Shown: positions 1 to 7,895 of the stretch, in pieces
Numbering within the stretch: position 1 is the first letter of the stretch
Layout of the letters: each line of letters opens with the position of its first letter
NCBI RefSeq assembly: GCF_010669225.1
Contig: NZ_CP048627.1
Span: forward strand, 558,001-622,000
Length of the DNA: 64,000 bases
Direction: 5' to 3'
Source of the DNA: Megamonas funiformis
GTDB taxonomy: Bacteria; Bacillota; Negativicutes; Selenomonadales; Selenomonadaceae
Translations under genes and position numbers: made by a program
Notes under the pieces: generated by a model
Told to the model about the DNA's origin: nothing
The model's database searches: none
Seen by the model: only the letters and a program-made list of their open reading frames with translations

Positions 1-675
1 AGTAGTAATGAAAATATTATAAATCAAGGATTGTTTTATTTAGATTGGCTTTTAGACCATAAAGATGCTTTTCATATGTTAGTTGCCGAAAAATATGGTT
101 ATGAATATGTGAAAAATATTGATTGGTCTGCACCATGTGTTATTTGTATTGCGAGTAATTTTACACGATACGATATACATGCTATTAATCAAATGCAAAA
201 AAATATAAAATTAGTAAAGTATAAGAAATATAGTAATGATTTGATTTTATTTGAGCATTTAAATTCACCAAAAGTAGAAAATATTGTTCATCAAAAAGAT
301 TTGATTAGTAGGAAAAATAATAATTATAAAACTCATGTAGAAAAATTAAAAACTGTTTCAGAAAAAATAAATATATTATATGATTCTATTTGTAATTATA
401 TAGAATCTCTAGGTGATGATATAGAGTCTAACCAATTAAAATATTATTTAGCATATAAAAAAGTTCAAAATATGGCATGTATTGAAGTTTATAATAAATA
501 TGTTGCCATTTATTTAAAATTAAATCCTGATAAGATTAAATTAGAAGAAGGATTTACTAGAGATATGAGAAATATAGGGCATTATGGAACTGGCGATTTA
601 GAAATAATTATTAAAGATGAACAAAGTTTTGAAAAGGCTAAAAGTTTAATAGAAAAAGCGTATAATGAAATGTAA
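1..675 (+). CDS. DUF5655-type protein, 5' end outside the window
   Basis: The reading frame is open from base 1, so the N-terminus lies before the window; a TTG at 31 is an internal codon rather than a convincing start. The visible 224 residues hold an N-terminal part rich in aromatic and charged residues and a C-terminal domain with YLAYKKVQNMACIEVY and a GFTRDMRNIGHYGTGDLEI stretch. That stretch resembles the DUF5655 'predicted transport protein' domain often found at the end of nuclease-like proteins of unknown role. The upstream part would decide whether a restriction-type nuclease fold is present. A shared hairpin terminator follows directly. Function is not assigned. Confidence 0.6.
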   Translation, partial: SSNENIINQGLFYLDWLLDHKDAFHMLVAEKYGYEYVKNIDWSAPCVICIASNFTRYDIHAINQMQKNIKLVKYKKYSNDLILFEHLNSPKVENIVHQKDLISRKNNNYKTHVEKLKTVSEKINILYDSICNYIESLGDDIESNQLKYYLAYKKVQNMACIEVYNKYVAIYLKLNPDKIKLEEGFTRDMRNIGHYGTGDLEIIIKDEQSFEKAKSLIEKAYNEM

Positions 676-700
676 AAGCAGGTAAATAATACCTGCTTTT
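674..700. terminator. Bidirectional hairpin terminator
   Basis: An 11-bp perfect stem (AAAAGCAGGTA / TACCTGCTTTT) with a short loop lies between two convergent genes. It has T-rich flanks on both strands, so it can end transcription from either side. Confidence 0.8.
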
Positions 701-701
701 C

Positions 702-2330
702 TTATTTGATGATTATTATGCGATTTTGACCATATGGATTGGCATATTCATTACCGATAGTGGCATTAAGATAATTTTGAATGTATTCGATGATTACATC
801 TGTTTCGGATAGTTCTTCATTTTGAAGTATAGGGCTGTCTTTGAACATTGTCATACCATTGCCAGCGAATTTCAAGATATAAGAAGTTCCACCAATGGTA
901 TATTTTTTATTTAAATCTAAATCTTTACCATTTATTTTTACGTTTTGAACACGATAAGCACCATCTACTTTTATGAAATTACCTTTTTCATCAGTTATTA
1001 CAGATGATGGGATTTTACTATTAATCGTATAAGTAGCACCAGAGATTTGCATAAATCCACCAAATTCTTCAGGGTAACGGCTAGCACCCATTTCTAAAGC
1101 GTCTAAGAGCTGTTGTCCTGTGATTTCTAGGACTACACACATATTACCGAATGGAAACGTTGTCAAAATATCATTATAGGAAAAATCGCCTATAGGTAAT
1201 TCATTGCGGATTGCTCCACCATTGCAGATTGCTACATCGGTATTTAAAACTATTCTATAAGTATCAGTTACAAAATCACCGAGATTTGTCTCGCCATTTC
1301 TGACTAAGCGTGTATTAGTATTAGGATCGTTAGTGGTGAGTTTTACTGTATTTGTTCCGATTATTTGATTGAGCAAAGGTGCATATTTATTCTTTTCTTC
1401 ATTGATTAAGTCGGTAGTTTTTTGATTGGTTTTTGTTAAATCATTGATTAATTCAGTGGAGATTTCACCTTGTGGTGTGATGGTCAATTTACCAATATTT
1501 TGAAGTTTGGTGCCTGTTTGAGTGATGAGAACATTTTTTCCTTGTTTATTTTTAGCTATAAAAGTAGGAATAACTTCATGAGAATGACCATCAATGATAG
1601 CGTCAATACATTGTGTATTTTGAGCTACAGCAAGGCTACTCCAACGAGATGTGATACCATTCATGCCTAGATGAGCTACTAAAAAGACATAATCTACGCC
1701 GAGTTTTTGCACTGTATCTACAGTATTTTGGATATTAGTGTATAATTTTTTGCCAGTAGCGTCTTCATTAAAGGAATAAATAAAATTTCCCTTATCGTCT
1801 TGAAAATAAGCAGGTGTAGAAGAATTGAGTGTTTCAGGCGTTGTAACACCGATTAAAGCTATTTTTTTATCATCGAATTGGAAAATTTTATAAGCTGGCA
1901 ATAAATTTTTTCCTGTAATAGTATTTACTAAATTAGAACTATAATAACCGCAAGATAATTTGTCGTTTAAAATGAGAAATCTATCCATACCATAATCAAA
2001 TTCATGGTTGCCAGGAATAGCAAAGTCATAGCCTATTTCATTCATGATATTGATAATAGCTTCGCCAGTGGATAATTTGCCGATAGGAGACCCTTGAATG
2101 GCATCACCTGCGTCGACTAAAGCAATATATGGTGTATTTTGCTGTAAATCTTCTTTGTATTGAGCTAGTTTAGTATATCCTAGATTATCTTCGATACCAC
2201 AGTGAACGTCATTGGTATATAAGATGATGATATCTTTTTGTATAGCCCATGCAGAATTTGGTATAAAAATAAAACAAAAAGTAAGTAAAGCAAGAAATAA
2301 TTGACGAATTTTTAGTTGATAAATGTGCAT
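702..2330 (-). CDS. Exported bifunctional 5'-nucleotidase / metallophosphatase (UshA-like)
   Basis: A 542-residue secreted 5'-nucleotidase family protein that hydrolyses nucleotides or nucleotide sugars outside the cytoplasm. The first 29 residues are a signal peptide (positive start, hydrophobic core, ending AWA). The N-terminal metallophosphatase domain shows NDVHC (about 40-44), DAGDAIQGSPIG, GNHEFDYG and GHSHE, which are the two-metal ligand motifs. The C-terminal 5_nucleotid_C domain has TNLGDFVTD and GGAIRNELP, followed by the FPFGN substrate region. Length matches the family. The start is fixed by a strong AAAGGAGG site just upstream. It is a single gene, convergent with the preceding gene. 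It may supply nucleosides for the deo operon at 16-21 kb, but that link is inference. Confidence 0.9.
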   Translation of the reverse strand: MHIYQLKIRQLFLALLTFCFIFIPNSAWAIQKDIIILYTNDVHCGIEDNLGYTKLAQYKEDLQQNTPYIALVDAGDAIQGSPIGKLSTGEAIINIMNEIGYDFAIPGNHEFDYGMDRFLILNDKLSCGYYSSNLVNTITGKNLLPAYKIFQFDDKKIALIGVTTPETLNSSTPAYFQDDKGNFIYSFNEDATGKKLYTNIQNTVDTVQKLGVDYVFLVAHLGMNGITSRWSSLAVAQNTQCIDAIIDGHSHEVIPTFIAKNKQGKNVLITQTGTKLQNIGKLTITPQGEISTELINDLTKTNQKTTDLINEEKNKYAPLLNQIIGTNTVKLTTNDPNTNTRLVRNGETNLGDFVTDTYRIVLNTDVAICNGGAIRNELPIGDFSYNDILTTFPFGNMCVVLEITGQQLLDALEMGASRYPEEFGGFMQISGATYTINSKIPSSVITDEKGNFIKVDGAYRVQNVKINGKDLDLNKKYTIGGTSYILKFAGNGMTMFKDSPILQNEELSETDVIIEYIQNYLNATIGNEYANPYGQNRIIIIK

Positions 2331-2409
2331 AATAGAACCTCCTTTGAATAAAAATATGTATATAGATATTATATATTAGAATGATATTTTTAGGATAGTT
2401 GGGTTTAAT

Positions 2410-2437
2410 TTGCTAAATTAATTTATTATTGTATAAT
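2410..2437 (+). promoter_or_regulatory. Sigma-A type promoter for the TRIC-type gene
   Basis: TTGCTA and TATAAT are separated by 16 bp, ending about 50 bp before the ATG at 2489. Confidence 0.55.
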
Positions 2438-2488
2438 GTATGCAGAAATTAATATTAGTTGGAAATCTTTTTAGAAAGGTGGATAGTT

Positions 2489-3121
2489 ATGATTTTTTTA
2501 TGGACTTTTTTTGAGATTGCAGGAACAATTGCTTTTGCTATTTCAGGTGCCTTGGTAGGAATATCAAGACGTATGGATATTTTTGGTATATTGGTATTAG
2601 CTTTAAGCACAGCTATTGGTGGCGGTATTATTCGTGATGTTTTGGTGGGAAACATTCCTCCAAATTCTTTTAAGACTTCGTTATATATAGTGCTTACAAC
2701 AGTCATTACTTTTATTATCTTTTTTATTTATCGCAACCAAATTTTACGATATATGTCGAGAAGAAAACTTCGTAAAATGTATTTATTAGCAGATACTTTA
2801 GGGTTAGCTTCATTTACAGTTACAGGGACTACAATAGGCTTTAATGCTTATCCTGAATATCCATTATTTGCGATTACATTGGGATTGATAACAGCTGTAG
2901 GTGGCGGTATTATTCGTGATGTATTAGCGCAAAGAATACCTTCAGTATTACAAGAAGAAATATATGCATTGCCATCTATAATTGGAGGAATAGTATTTTA
3001 CCTTATAGCGATTATAGGTGATGATTATTGGTATTTAGCATCACCTATATCCTTTTTTGTAGTATTTTTCTTGCGTATGATAGGTATTTACTATCATTTG
3101 AGTTTGCCAAAAGTACGTTAA
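2489..3121 (+). CDS. TRIC-type / YadS (UPF0126) membrane channel protein
   Basis: A 210-residue integral membrane protein with about seven hydrophobic segments. It shows the family's internal duplication: GGGIIRDVLVGNIPP in the first half and GGGIIRDVLAQRIPS in the second. Prokaryotic members are related to trimeric intracellular cation channels; physiological substrates in bacteria are unclear (some members have been linked to glycine uptake). I chose the ATG at 2489 because AAAGGTGG lies 6 bases upstream; an in-frame TTG at 2459 would lack a ribosome binding site. A LysR regulator follows after 29 bp on the same strand, so the two may be co-transcribed. Confidence 0.85.
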   Translation: MIFLWTFFEIAGTIAFAISGALVGISRRMDIFGILVLALSTAIGGGIIRDVLVGNIPPNSFKTSLYIVLTTVITFIIFFIYRNQILRYMSRRKLRKMYLLADTLGLASFTVTGTTIGFNAYPEYPLFAITLGLITAVGGGIIRDVLAQRIPSVLQEEIYALPSIIGGIVFYLIAIIGDDYWYLASPISFFVVFFLRMIGIYYHLSLPKVR

Positions 3122-3150
3122 TAATTAAAAAATAGGAGTAAAGGAAGAGT

Positions 3151-4065
3151 ATGACTTTACAACAATTAAAATACATTATAGAAATTGTAAATTGTGGTTC
3201 AATGAATTTAGCAGCTCAAAAATTATTTGTTTCTCAACCTAGTTTATCAAATGCGGTTAAAGAATTAGAGAAAGAGTTGGGTATTGAGATTTTTATTCGC
3301 ACTAATAAAGGTGTAACTTTATCTTCTAGTGGACAGGAATTTTTAGGTTATGCAAGACAGATTATTGAGCAAACTGAATTATTAGAACAGCGTTATCATA
3401 AAGATAAGCCAGCACGAAGATTATTAGCTGTATCTACACAACATTATGCTTTTTCTGTGAATGCTTTTGTAAATTTAATTAAAGAATATGCTCAAGATGA
3501 ATATGATTTTACGTTGAGAGAAACGAAAACACATGAAATCATTGATGATGTAAAAAATATGCGCAGTGAGATTGGTGTATTGTATTTGAGTAAATTTAAT
3601 GAACAAGTAATACGTAAAATACTCCAGGAAAATGATTTATGTTTTAAAGAATTATTTACGGCTAATCCTCATGTATTTTTATCAGCAAAGCATCCATTGG
3701 CTAATAAAGATATTGCAACTTTTGCAGATTTAGAACCATATCCATGTCTTTCTTTTGAGCAGGGAATTTATAATTCTTTTTATTTTGCCGAAGAGATACA
3801 TTCAACAATATCTCATCGTAAAAATATTTATGTTAGTGATAGAGCGACTTTATTTAACTTAGCTATAGGCTTAAATGGCTATACGATATCTACAGGTGTA
3901 TTGAGTGAAGATTTAAATGGTACAAATATAATTGCCATTCCACTTGATAGTGATGAAAAAATCTGTGTGGGCTATATTTATAATAAATATAATCATTTAA
4001 GTAAATTGGCTCAAAGCTATATAAAAAAATTAGAACATTATATAGCTTTAAGTGCAAAGTTGTAA
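3151..4065 (+). CDS. LysR family transcriptional regulator
   Basis: A 304-residue LysR-type regulator. The N-terminal winged helix-turn-helix (residues 1-60) includes LAAQKLFVSQPSLSNAVKELE. It is followed by a linker helix and a periplasmic-binding-protein-like effector domain. The effector is not recognisable from the sequence. The ribosome binding site is AGGAGTAAAGGAAG before the ATG. It sits 29 bp behind the TRIC-type gene and may regulate that gene or a distant target. It is followed by the promoter of rplM rather than by a co-transcribed gene. Confidence 0.85.
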   Translation: MTLQQLKYIIEIVNCGSMNLAAQKLFVSQPSLSNAVKELEKELGIEIFIRTNKGVTLSSSGQEFLGYARQIIEQTELLEQRYHKDKPARRLLAVSTQHYAFSVNAFVNLIKEYAQDEYDFTLRETKTHEIIDDVKNMRSEIGVLYLSKFNEQVIRKILQENDLCFKELFTANPHVFLSAKHPLANKDIATFADLEPYPCLSFEQGIYNSFYFAEEIHSTISHRKNIYVSDRATLFNLAIGLNGYTISTGVLSEDLNGTNIIAIPLDSDEKICVGYIYNKYNHLSKLAQSYIKKLEHYIALSAKL

Positions 4066-4117
4066 GACTTTTATTAAACTGCAATAAAAATATTGTAAAA
4101 TTTATTTAAGAAAATAC

Positions 4118-4146
4118 TTGACTTTAGAAGTCATTTACTTTAAAAT
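4118..4146 (+). promoter_or_regulatory. Strong sigma-A promoter for rplM-rpsI
   Basis: TTGACT, a 17-bp spacer and TAAAAT. Transcription is predicted to begin near 4153, which leaves a leader of about 110 nt before rplM. Confidence 0.75.
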
Positions 4147-4152
4147 ATCTTC

Positions 4153-4249
4153 GTATGACGTTCGATGACGGCTTCCACTAGCCCCGGAACCGTGCAAAGG
4201 ACATCTATTGAGAAAAAAGATTCAATATTAAATAGTTGAAAATTGTACA
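4153..4249 (+). promoter_or_regulatory. Structured rplM leader, candidate L13-binding autoregulatory RNA
   Basis: The leader is markedly more GC-rich than its surroundings and folds into a long interrupted hairpin. GATG (4164-4167) pairs with CATC (4202-4205), and ACGG (4168-4171) with CCGT (4190-4193). CTTCC (4172-4176) pairs with GGAA (4186-4189) leaving a one-base bulge. The loop is ACTAGCCCC. Firmicute rplM-rpsI operons often carry an L13 leader that represses its own operon. Whether this one matches the known family or is a lineage variant needs a covariance-model search. Confidence 0.6.
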
Positions 4250-4264
4250 GGGAGGGATATACAA

Positions 4265-4705
4265 GTGAAAACAACATTCATGGCAAACGCTGCTAACGTT
4301 GAACGTAAATGGTACGTAGTTGATGCAGAAGGCCAGACAGTAGGTAGATTAGCTGCTGAAGTTGCAAAAGTACTTCGCGGTAAACATAAACCAACATTCA
4401 CACCACATGTTGACACTGGTGATTTTGTCATCGTAGTTAATGCTGATAAAGTGGTATTCAGCGGTAAAAAATTAACTGATAAAACTTATTTCCGTCATTC
4501 TGGATATCCAGGAGGCACAACTTTTACAACTCCTCAGAAAATGCTCGCAACACAGCCTGAGAAAGTTGTAGAAATAGCTGTTCGTGGTATGCTTCCTAAA
4601 AATAAATTAGGTGCACAGATGTACAGAAAACTTAATGTTTATGCTGGCCCAGAACATCCACATGCTGCTCAGAAACCAGAAATTTTGGAATTAAATATTA
4701 GATAA
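4265..4705 (+). CDS. rplM: 50S ribosomal protein L13
   Basis: A 146-residue L13 of normal length. Typical features are the [19 protein letters not shown] start, [16 protein letters not shown], the [10 protein letters not shown] segment, and the C-terminal [16 protein letters not shown]. It is an early-assembling large subunit protein. The start is a GTG with GGAGGG ten bases upstream; the alternative ATG six codons in has no site of its own. It forms an operon with rpsI 23 bp downstream, transcribed from the promoter at 4118 through a structured leader. Confidence 0.97.
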   Translation: MKTTFMANAANVERKWYVVDAEGQTVGRLAAEVAKVLRGKHKPTFTPHVDTGDFVIVVNADKVVFSGKKLTDKTYFRHSGYPGGTTFTTPQKMLATQPEKVVEIAVRGMLPKNKLGAQMYRKLNVYAGPEHPHAAQKPEILELNIR

Positions 4706-4728
4706 TACTTGGAAGGAGGAACAATATA

Positions 4729-5118
4729 ATGGCAGTATCCTACTACGGCACAGGCCGCAGAAAGACTTCAGTTGCTAGAGTTCGTCTGGTTCCAGGTGAA
4801 GGCAACGTTGTAATCAATGGCCGTCATATTGATGAATATTTCGGCATTAAAACTTTAGATTTAATCGTTAAACAGCCTCTTAACTTAACTGAAACAGCTG
4901 ATAAATATGATGTTATCGCTAACGTTCAGGGTGGTGGCCCTTCCGGTCAGGCTGGTGCTATTCGTCACGGTATTTCCCGTGCTTTATTAGAACTCGATGC
5001 TGAACTTCGTCCTGCTCTTAAAAAAGCTGGATTCTTAACACGTGACCCACGTGAAAAAGAACGTCGTAAATACGGTCTCAAAAAAGCTCGTAAAGCATCC
5101 CAGTTCTCCAAACGTTAA
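4729..5118 (+). CDS. rpsI: 30S ribosomal protein S9
   Basis: A 129-residue S9. It begins [16 protein letters not shown], has the [19 protein letters not shown] core, and ends in the conserved [11 protein letters not shown] tail that reaches the ribosomal P site. The ribosome binding site is GGAGGA. It is the second gene of the rplM-rpsI operon and is followed by a strong terminator. Confidence 0.98.
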   Translation: MAVSYYGTGRRKTSVARVRLVPGEGNVVINGRHIDEYFGIKTLDLIVKQPLNLTETADKYDVIANVQGGGPSGQAGAIRHGISRALLELDAELRPALKKAGFLTRDPREKERRKYGLKKARKASQFSKR

Positions 5119-5144
5119 TCACATACGATTATCAAAGAGAATAC

Positions 5145-5177
5145 AAAGCTCACAATCTTTCTGGTTGTGGGCTTTTT
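5145..5177 (+). terminator. Rho-independent terminator of rplM-rpsI
   Basis: AAAGCTCACAA pairs with TTGTGGGCTTT (one G-T pair) around a 9-nt loop, followed by a T tract. Confidence 0.9.
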
Positions 5178-5249
5178 CTTTTATTTTTTATATGTTAAGA
5201 TATAAATGCTAATTTTGCAGTTTAATATAATATAAAGGGGGTGTAATTA

Positions 5250-6188
5250 ATGGAACAAAATAAGGATAGACTTAGCATTGATGTTGCCAAGCTTTATTAT
5301 AAATCAGATTATAGCCAACAACAGATAGCCAATAAATTAAATTTATCAAGACCTACAGTATCAAGATTGTTGCAATATGCAAAAGAAAAAGGTTTTGTAC
5401 AGATAAATATAGCTGACCCTATAGAAGATAATAGCTCCTTAGAAGAAGCTTTATGTGAGAAATATAATTTAGATGTGGTAAAGATTGCTTATGCGCCTTT
5501 AAATACGACAAATGAGATTAAAAAATCCATAAGCATAAAAGCAGCTGATTATTTACATGAGATAGCCAAAGATGGCGATATTATTGGTGTATGTTGGGGA
5601 ACTACTATCTATAATATGGCTTTAAATTTAAAACATAAAGCGTTAAAAGGCGTGCAGATTGTACAATTAAAAGGTGGAATAAGTCATTCACAAAGCAATA
5701 CATATGCTTACGAAGTAGTAGAATTATTCTCAGAAGCGTTTTCTACAGTAGGACGATATTTACCACTTCCAGTAATGTTTGATACGGTACAGATAAAAGA
5801 ATTAATTGAAAAAGATAAACATATTAAGAAGATTTTAGATTTAGGACGACAGGCTAATATTGCTGTCTTTACAGTAGGTACTGTAAAAAATGATGCTTTA
5901 TTATTTAGATTGGGTTATATTGATAAAAAAGATAGAGATATTATACAAAATAGAGCAGTAGGCGATATCTGTTCAAGATTTTTTGATGCTCAAGGAAATA
6001 TTTGTGATAAAGAATTAGATGAACGTACAGTAGGAATAAAATTAGAAGAATTAAAGGCTAAAGAAAAACGTATATTAGTAGCAGGTAGTCAAAGAAAAAT
6101 AACAGCAATAAAAGCAGCATTAAAAGGTGAATTTGCAAATATTTTAGTTACAGATCAATATACAGCAGAAGAATTATTAAAGGATTAA
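5250..6188 (+). CDS. deoR: Deoxyribonucleoside regulator DeoR (SorC family)
   Basis: A 312-residue SorC/DeoR-type repressor. The N-terminal HTH (residues 8-50) contains YSQQQIANKLNLSRPTVSRL. The C-terminal sugar-phosphate-binding domain contains VCWGTTIYNMA, VQLKGGISHSQSNTYAYE, PLPVMFD and VGDICSRFFDAQGNIC. These stretches follow Bacillus subtilis DeoR very closely as I remember it. That repressor controls the dra-nupC-pdp operon and is released by deoxyribose-5-phosphate. Here it stands alone, about 10 kb from the matching cdd-deoC-nupC-deoB-pdp operon. That it acts on that operon is inference from family identity. The start follows a GGGGGTG site. Confidence 0.85.
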   Translation: MEQNKDRLSIDVAKLYYKSDYSQQQIANKLNLSRPTVSRLLQYAKEKGFVQINIADPIEDNSSLEEALCEKYNLDVVKIAYAPLNTTNEIKKSISIKAADYLHEIAKDGDIIGVCWGTTIYNMALNLKHKALKGVQIVQLKGGISHSQSNTYAYEVVELFSEAFSTVGRYLPLPVMFDTVQIKELIEKDKHIKKILDLGRQANIAVFTVGTVKNDALLFRLGYIDKKDRDIIQNRAVGDICSRFFDAQGNICDKELDERTVGIKLEELKAKEKRILVAGSQRKITAIKAALKGEFANILVTDQYTAEELLKD

Positions 6189-6249
6189 TTGATTAATAAT
6201 TTGATATATTAAGTATTTTAATATATATCATCTAAAAATAAAAAAGGGG

Positions 6250-7575
6250 TTGATTTTCATTTTTAGCTTTTGGTTAGAATTAGCAGTTATTGTTATCTGT
6301 TTAGCTATCGGTGGACGCTTTAGTGGTATTGGTCTTGGTGTAGCAGGTGGTTTTGGTCTTGCTATTTTGACTTTAGGTTTTGGTCTTCCAGTAGGAGAAA
6401 TGCCAACAAGCGTAGTATTCATCATTATGACTGTTATTACATGTGTATCTTTATTACAAGGTGCAGGCGGTCTTGATTATATGATATCCATGGCCGAAAA
6501 AATTCTCCGCAAAAAACCTAGTGCTATTACTTTTTTAGGCCCATTAGTATCATATATTTTCACAGTTATTTGTGGTACTTCTTATGTAGCATTTTCTGTA
6601 TATCCAGTTATTGCAGAAATTGCGATTAATGCAAAAGTTCGTCCAGAACGTGCTATGTCTATGTCAGTTATTGCATCTAATATGGCAGTTTGTGCTAGTC
6701 CTACAAGTGCAATTGCTGCGGCTATGATTGCGATTACAGCACCAATCGGTGTTACTCCACTTAGTTTACTTGCAGTTACAGTGCCGGCATGTTTAATTGG
6801 GGTATTAGTAGGTTGTTTATTCGTGTATAAACGTGGAGCAGAACTTGCTGATGATCCAGAATTTAAACGTCGTGTAGCTACAGGTCAATTCCAAGAAGAC
6901 TATGTTTTGGAAAGAGATACACAAAATGCTACTACATCAGCAAAAGTATCTGTAGTTATTTTCTTATTAGCTATTGCTATTATTGTGGGAATGACTTCTC
7001 ATCCTGATTTATTGCCAAATATTGGCCCAGGTGGAAAACCTATTTCTGTACCGACTTTATTACAAATCATGATGCTTGCTACTGGTGCTATTATCATGGT
7101 AGTTTGTCGTGTACCTAGAGATAAATTAGACTCTGGTTCTGTATTTAAATCTGGTCTTATTGGAGCAGTAGGTATTTTAGGTATTTCTTGGATGACTGAT
7201 ACATTTTTTGCTACACATTTAAAATTTATCACAGATGTATTTGCTCAAACATTGATACAATATCCTATGCTTTTTGGTGCAATGTTATTTGTTACTTCTA
7301 TGGTATTATACAGTCCAGCAGCAACAGCTGTAGCTTTAATGCCAATTGGTGTATCTTTAGGATTACCAGCAGAAGTATTAATTGGTCTTATTCCAGCAAC
7401 TTGTGCAGTATTCATCATACCAGGTGGTGCTCAAATTAGTTGTGTTGCTTTTGACCGTACAGGTACAACTAAAATTGGTCGCTTCGGCTTTAACCATAGT
7501 TATTTAATCCCAGGATTAGTATCTATGGCAGCTTCTACAGTATTATCCTTAGCGATAGCATATATTATATTTTAA
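6250..7575 (+). CDS. Anaerobic C4-dicarboxylate carrier (DcuA/DcuB family)
   Basis: A 441-residue transporter with 10-12 hydrophobic segments, related to DcuA/DcuB, which exchange fumarate, succinate, malate or aspartate in anaerobic respiration. Family-type stretches are GGRFSGIGLGVAGGFG near the N-terminus, LLQGAGGLDYMISMAEKIL, PVIAEIAINAKVRPERAMS, ILGISWMTDTFF and YSPAATAVALMPIG. The start is unusual. The TTG at 6250 directly abuts the AAGGGG ribosome binding site. An in-frame ATT at 6259 has normal 9-nt spacing, so the real protein may begin there. It is a single gene between deoR and the FucP-like operon and has its own terminator. Substrate is not certain. Confidence 0.8.
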   Translation: MIFIFSFWLELAVIVICLAIGGRFSGIGLGVAGGFGLAILTLGFGLPVGEMPTSVVFIIMTVITCVSLLQGAGGLDYMISMAEKILRKKPSAITFLGPLVSYIFTVICGTSYVAFSVYPVIAEIAINAKVRPERAMSMSVIASNMAVCASPTSAIAAAMIAITAPIGVTPLSLLAVTVPACLIGVLVGCLFVYKRGAELADDPEFKRRVATGQFQEDYVLERDTQNATTSAKVSVVIFLLAIAIIVGMTSHPDLLPNIGPGGKPISVPTLLQIMMLATGAIIMVVCRVPRDKLDSGSVFKSGLIGAVGILGISWMTDTFFATHLKFITDVFAQTLIQYPMLFGAMLFVTSMVLYSPAATAVALMPIGVSLGLPAEVLIGLIPATCAVFIIPGGAQISCVAFDRTGTTKIGRFGFNHSYLIPGLVSMAASTVLSLAIAYIIF

Positions 7576-7579
7576 TATT

Positions 7580-7612
7580 AAGACCTCACATTTTTATTTA
7601 TGTGGGGTCTTT
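7580..7612 (+). terminator. Terminator of the Dcu-type gene
   Basis: AAGACCTCACA pairs with TGTGGGGTCTT around an A/T loop, followed by TTTG. Confidence 0.8.
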
Positions 7613-7703
7613 GTTATAATTTAATGTAGAATAAAAATTTTTAGAAAATATTGACTTACTGAAATGTACATGTTATTATATGAATGTAAATTTTGGTTTG
7701 AGT

Positions 7704-7787
7704 TTTAGTAAAACGTTTTATTGAAATATATATCATATTTTTAGATATATATTTTATTTTATAATTTTTAGTAAAACGTTTTATTAA
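7704..7787 (+). promoter_or_regulatory. Twin palindromic operators, LacI-family type
   Basis: The perfect 12-bp palindrome TAAAACGTTTTA occurs at 7709-7720 and again at 7772-7783. Each copy is inside an identical 20-nt stretch with AGT before and TT after. Centre-to-centre distance is 63 bp, six helical turns, which would place both on the same DNA face. The central CG palindrome is typical of LacI-family operators. The remaining 100 bp to the permease ATG has an AGGAGG-like site but no clear promoter boxes. Confidence 0.65.
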
Positions 7788-7895
7788 AAGTGATTAGGCA
7801 TAATAAAGAATAAAAATGGCTAGGAGGAAGATTTATAATTTATTTTTTAGGTTAAGTTTTTTTAGATTTATGATTAATTTGAAGGAGAGTTAAAA

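Noticed and set aside
7704-7787. Palindromes read as CcpA cre sites.
   Set aside because: The cre consensus needs TG at the front and CA at the end (TGNNANCGNTNNCA); these have AGT and ATT instead, so another LacI-family protein is more likely.
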